A stretch of 64,000 nt of DNA, from assembly GCF_000981585.1 (NCBI RefSeq), contig NZ_LN831776.1, positions 3,951,187-4,015,186 of the forward strand, given 5' to 3'. This DNA comes from Paenibacillus riograndensis SBR5. GTDB taxonomy: Bacteria > Bacillota > Bacilli > Paenibacillales > Paenibacillaceae. The notes below the pieces were generated by a model that was given only the letters and a program-made list of their open reading frames with translations, was not told the DNA's origin and searched no databases. This document shows, one piece after another, positions 62,987 through 64,000 of this stretch. Positions within the stretch are counted from its first letter, which is position 1. The number at the start of each line of letters is the position of its first letter. Made by a program: the position numbers and the translations under genes.

Positions 62987-64000
62987 TCAGATGGACAAGC
63001 CAGACTCTGACGGCGTTTTACTGCCAAGCAGTGCGCTTCTCCATTTCATATAGACTGCCCAGGCGTCACCGTTGTCCAGCAAATGTTTGCAGGTATAGAC
63101 ACCTTCTTCAATCGAATTGACTTTTCCGGCCAGATGCAGCCGGGCAGCCCCATTAAGCAGCACCTGATTGTAAAAGGCGATATGTCCGCCTCCTTGCAGC
63201 ACAGCTTCCGCTGCCGACAATTGAAGCCGGGGAGTCCAGTCCATTTCCGGCACCGGCGTTTCCAAGCCCAGCAGTTCCGGATCAATAATGTCCAGGTGGG
63301 CCGTTCCATCGGCAACGTAATACACCCGGTTCGGCCGGTCGATATAGAGATCCTCGGAGCCTTCCGCTCCTTGCACGACCAGTCCTTTGCGGTAGCCAAG
63401 CTTGAGAATCATTCTGGAGATGCGGTCAAAGACCGTATTGTGATAGATTCCAAATACAATGTAGGGAGAGCAGGCGTAATCAATGAACTTTTCTACCGTA
63501 TTAAAGATCGTCCGCATGCCAAGATCCTCACGAAGATGGCGGAGGGACGCAAGAGGCGGACACCACGCTTCTGAGTGGGCGTACAGCACACCGCTTTTGC
63601 CTGCAGATTCCACCATTTCAGCCCGGCTGAGCGCAGTCACCTCAATCCCCGATTCCTGAATAATATCCTGCAGGGTGATCCCCCATTTCGGCGGTAATGA
63701 GGCTGACCCGTGAAGGGTGACAGGCAGACCGGCCGCAGCGCATAAGAAGGCAGCCGGGAATGTTGCGGCAAAAGACTTCTTCCGGCCATCATAAGGCCCG
63801 GCGCAGTCCAGCCCCTGCTGTACCGGTTCACGGTGGGCGTATTTGCGGCAGACAGACACAAAGGCCTCCAGCTCTTCAATGCTCTCCAGCTTGATCCGCT
63901 CCGCAATCAAAAAGGCACCGATTTGCACGGGGGAAGCAGTCAGACCCAGAATTGCCTCAGCTGCGGATTCTGCTTCCTGGTAGCTTAAATCACGGGCCCC
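62987..64000 (-). CDS. TrpD2-like (YbiB-type) glycosyltransferase family 3 protein (partial)
   Basis: The minus-strand frame is open to the window end, so the start lies outside; about 337 residues are visible. LSYQEAESAAEAILGLTASP and VQIGAFLIAERIKLESIEEL form the N-terminal helical domain of the anthranilate phosphoribosyltransferase fold. The middle part has FAATFPAAFLCAAAGLPVTL and HGSASLPPKWGITLQDIIQE, where TrpD has the GTGGD loop and KHGNR; here the loop region is altered (CAGPYDGRKKS). That favours the TrpD2/YbiB group, which bind nucleic acids, over a tryptophan enzyme. No trp genes are nearby. Confidence 0.8.
   Translation of the reverse strand, partial: GARDLSYQEAESAAEAILGLTASPVQIGAFLIAERIKLESIEELEAFVSVCRKYAHREPVQQGLDCAGPYDGRKKSFAATFPAAFLCAAAGLPVTLHGSASLPPKWGITLQDIIQESGIEVTALSRAEMVESAGKSGVLYAHSEAWCPPLASLRHLREDLGMRTIFNTVEKFIDYACSPYIVFGIYHNTVFDRISRMILKLGYRKGLVVQGAEGSEDLYIDRPNRVYYVADGTAHLDIIDPELLGLETPVPEMDWTPRLQLSAAEAVLQGGGHIAFYNQVLLNGAARLHLAGKVNSIEEGVYTCKHLLDNGDAWAVYMKWRSALLGSKTPSESGLSI

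Overview
The window looks like a chromosomal segment of a Paenibacillus-type bacterium (Bacillota, Paenibacillaceae). The inference rests on the DUF3502-type sugar-binding lipoprotein beside a GH130 phosphorylase, strong AGGAGG-type ribosome binding sites with many TTG and GTG starts, a T-box leader, a Fur box of the Bacillus type, and proteins such as the YdcZ pair and the YeeN-type YebC protein. No rRNA, tRNA or CRISPR array was seen.

Layout. 1-3.0 kb: tail of a carbohydrate-uptake locus (binding protein, DUF1861, GH130). 3.2-5.2 kb: minus-strand MFS exporter and GntR/FadR regulator. 5.3-9.9 kb: a Fur-box-preceded sufC-sufD-sufB operon without sufS or sufU, then a small unknown protein and an Nfu-type cluster carrier. 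10.1-17.9 kb: a complete four-gene Wadjet (JetDABC) plasmid-defence operon, probably type III, followed by a secreted double-TPM protein. 19.9-35.0 kb: a large polymorphic toxin (1377 aa, nuclease tip) and about 11 kb of immunity genes, broken immunity genes, displaced toxin tips and at least four shredded copies of the toxin backbone. This is the most interesting part of the window. 35.2-41.8 kb: a phosphodiester glycosidase-type protein, a LysR regulator with a MetE-like methyltransferase, and two Gfo/Idh/MocA oxidoreductases around an AraC regulator. 41.9-44.6 kb: a lysine T-box, class I lysyl-tRNA synthetase and a YebC-family regulator. 44.6-45.6 kb: a repeat-only spacer. 45.6-50.3 kb: NUDIX, a dead amidase, a TSUP permease, GNAT and AlaX. 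50.3-52.5 kb: a miniature element and an insertion sequence with a clear 5-bp target duplication. 52.8-58.6 kb: propeller-like protein, GNAT, stalk-domain protein and a membrane KAP NTPase. 58.7-64 kb: a Tet(M)-like ribosome protection GTPase, NUDIX, two YdcZ half-transporters around a Crp/Fnr regulator, and a TrpD2-like enzyme that runs off the end.

How the parts work together. SufBCD plus Nfu would assemble and carry Fe-S clusters under iron control. JetABCD would recognise and cleave circular plasmids. The toxin and its first two downstream genes form a contact- or injection-type toxin with likely immunity, and the following array looks like a museum of earlier tips and immunities swapped by recombination. 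Four families of intergenic repeats are present: a roughly 220-bp element with terminal inverted repeats (three copies), a roughly 185-bp repeat (two copies), and three unrelated short repeats that share a period of 51-52 bp.

All family assignments come from reading the sequence and from remembered family motifs. No database search was run.
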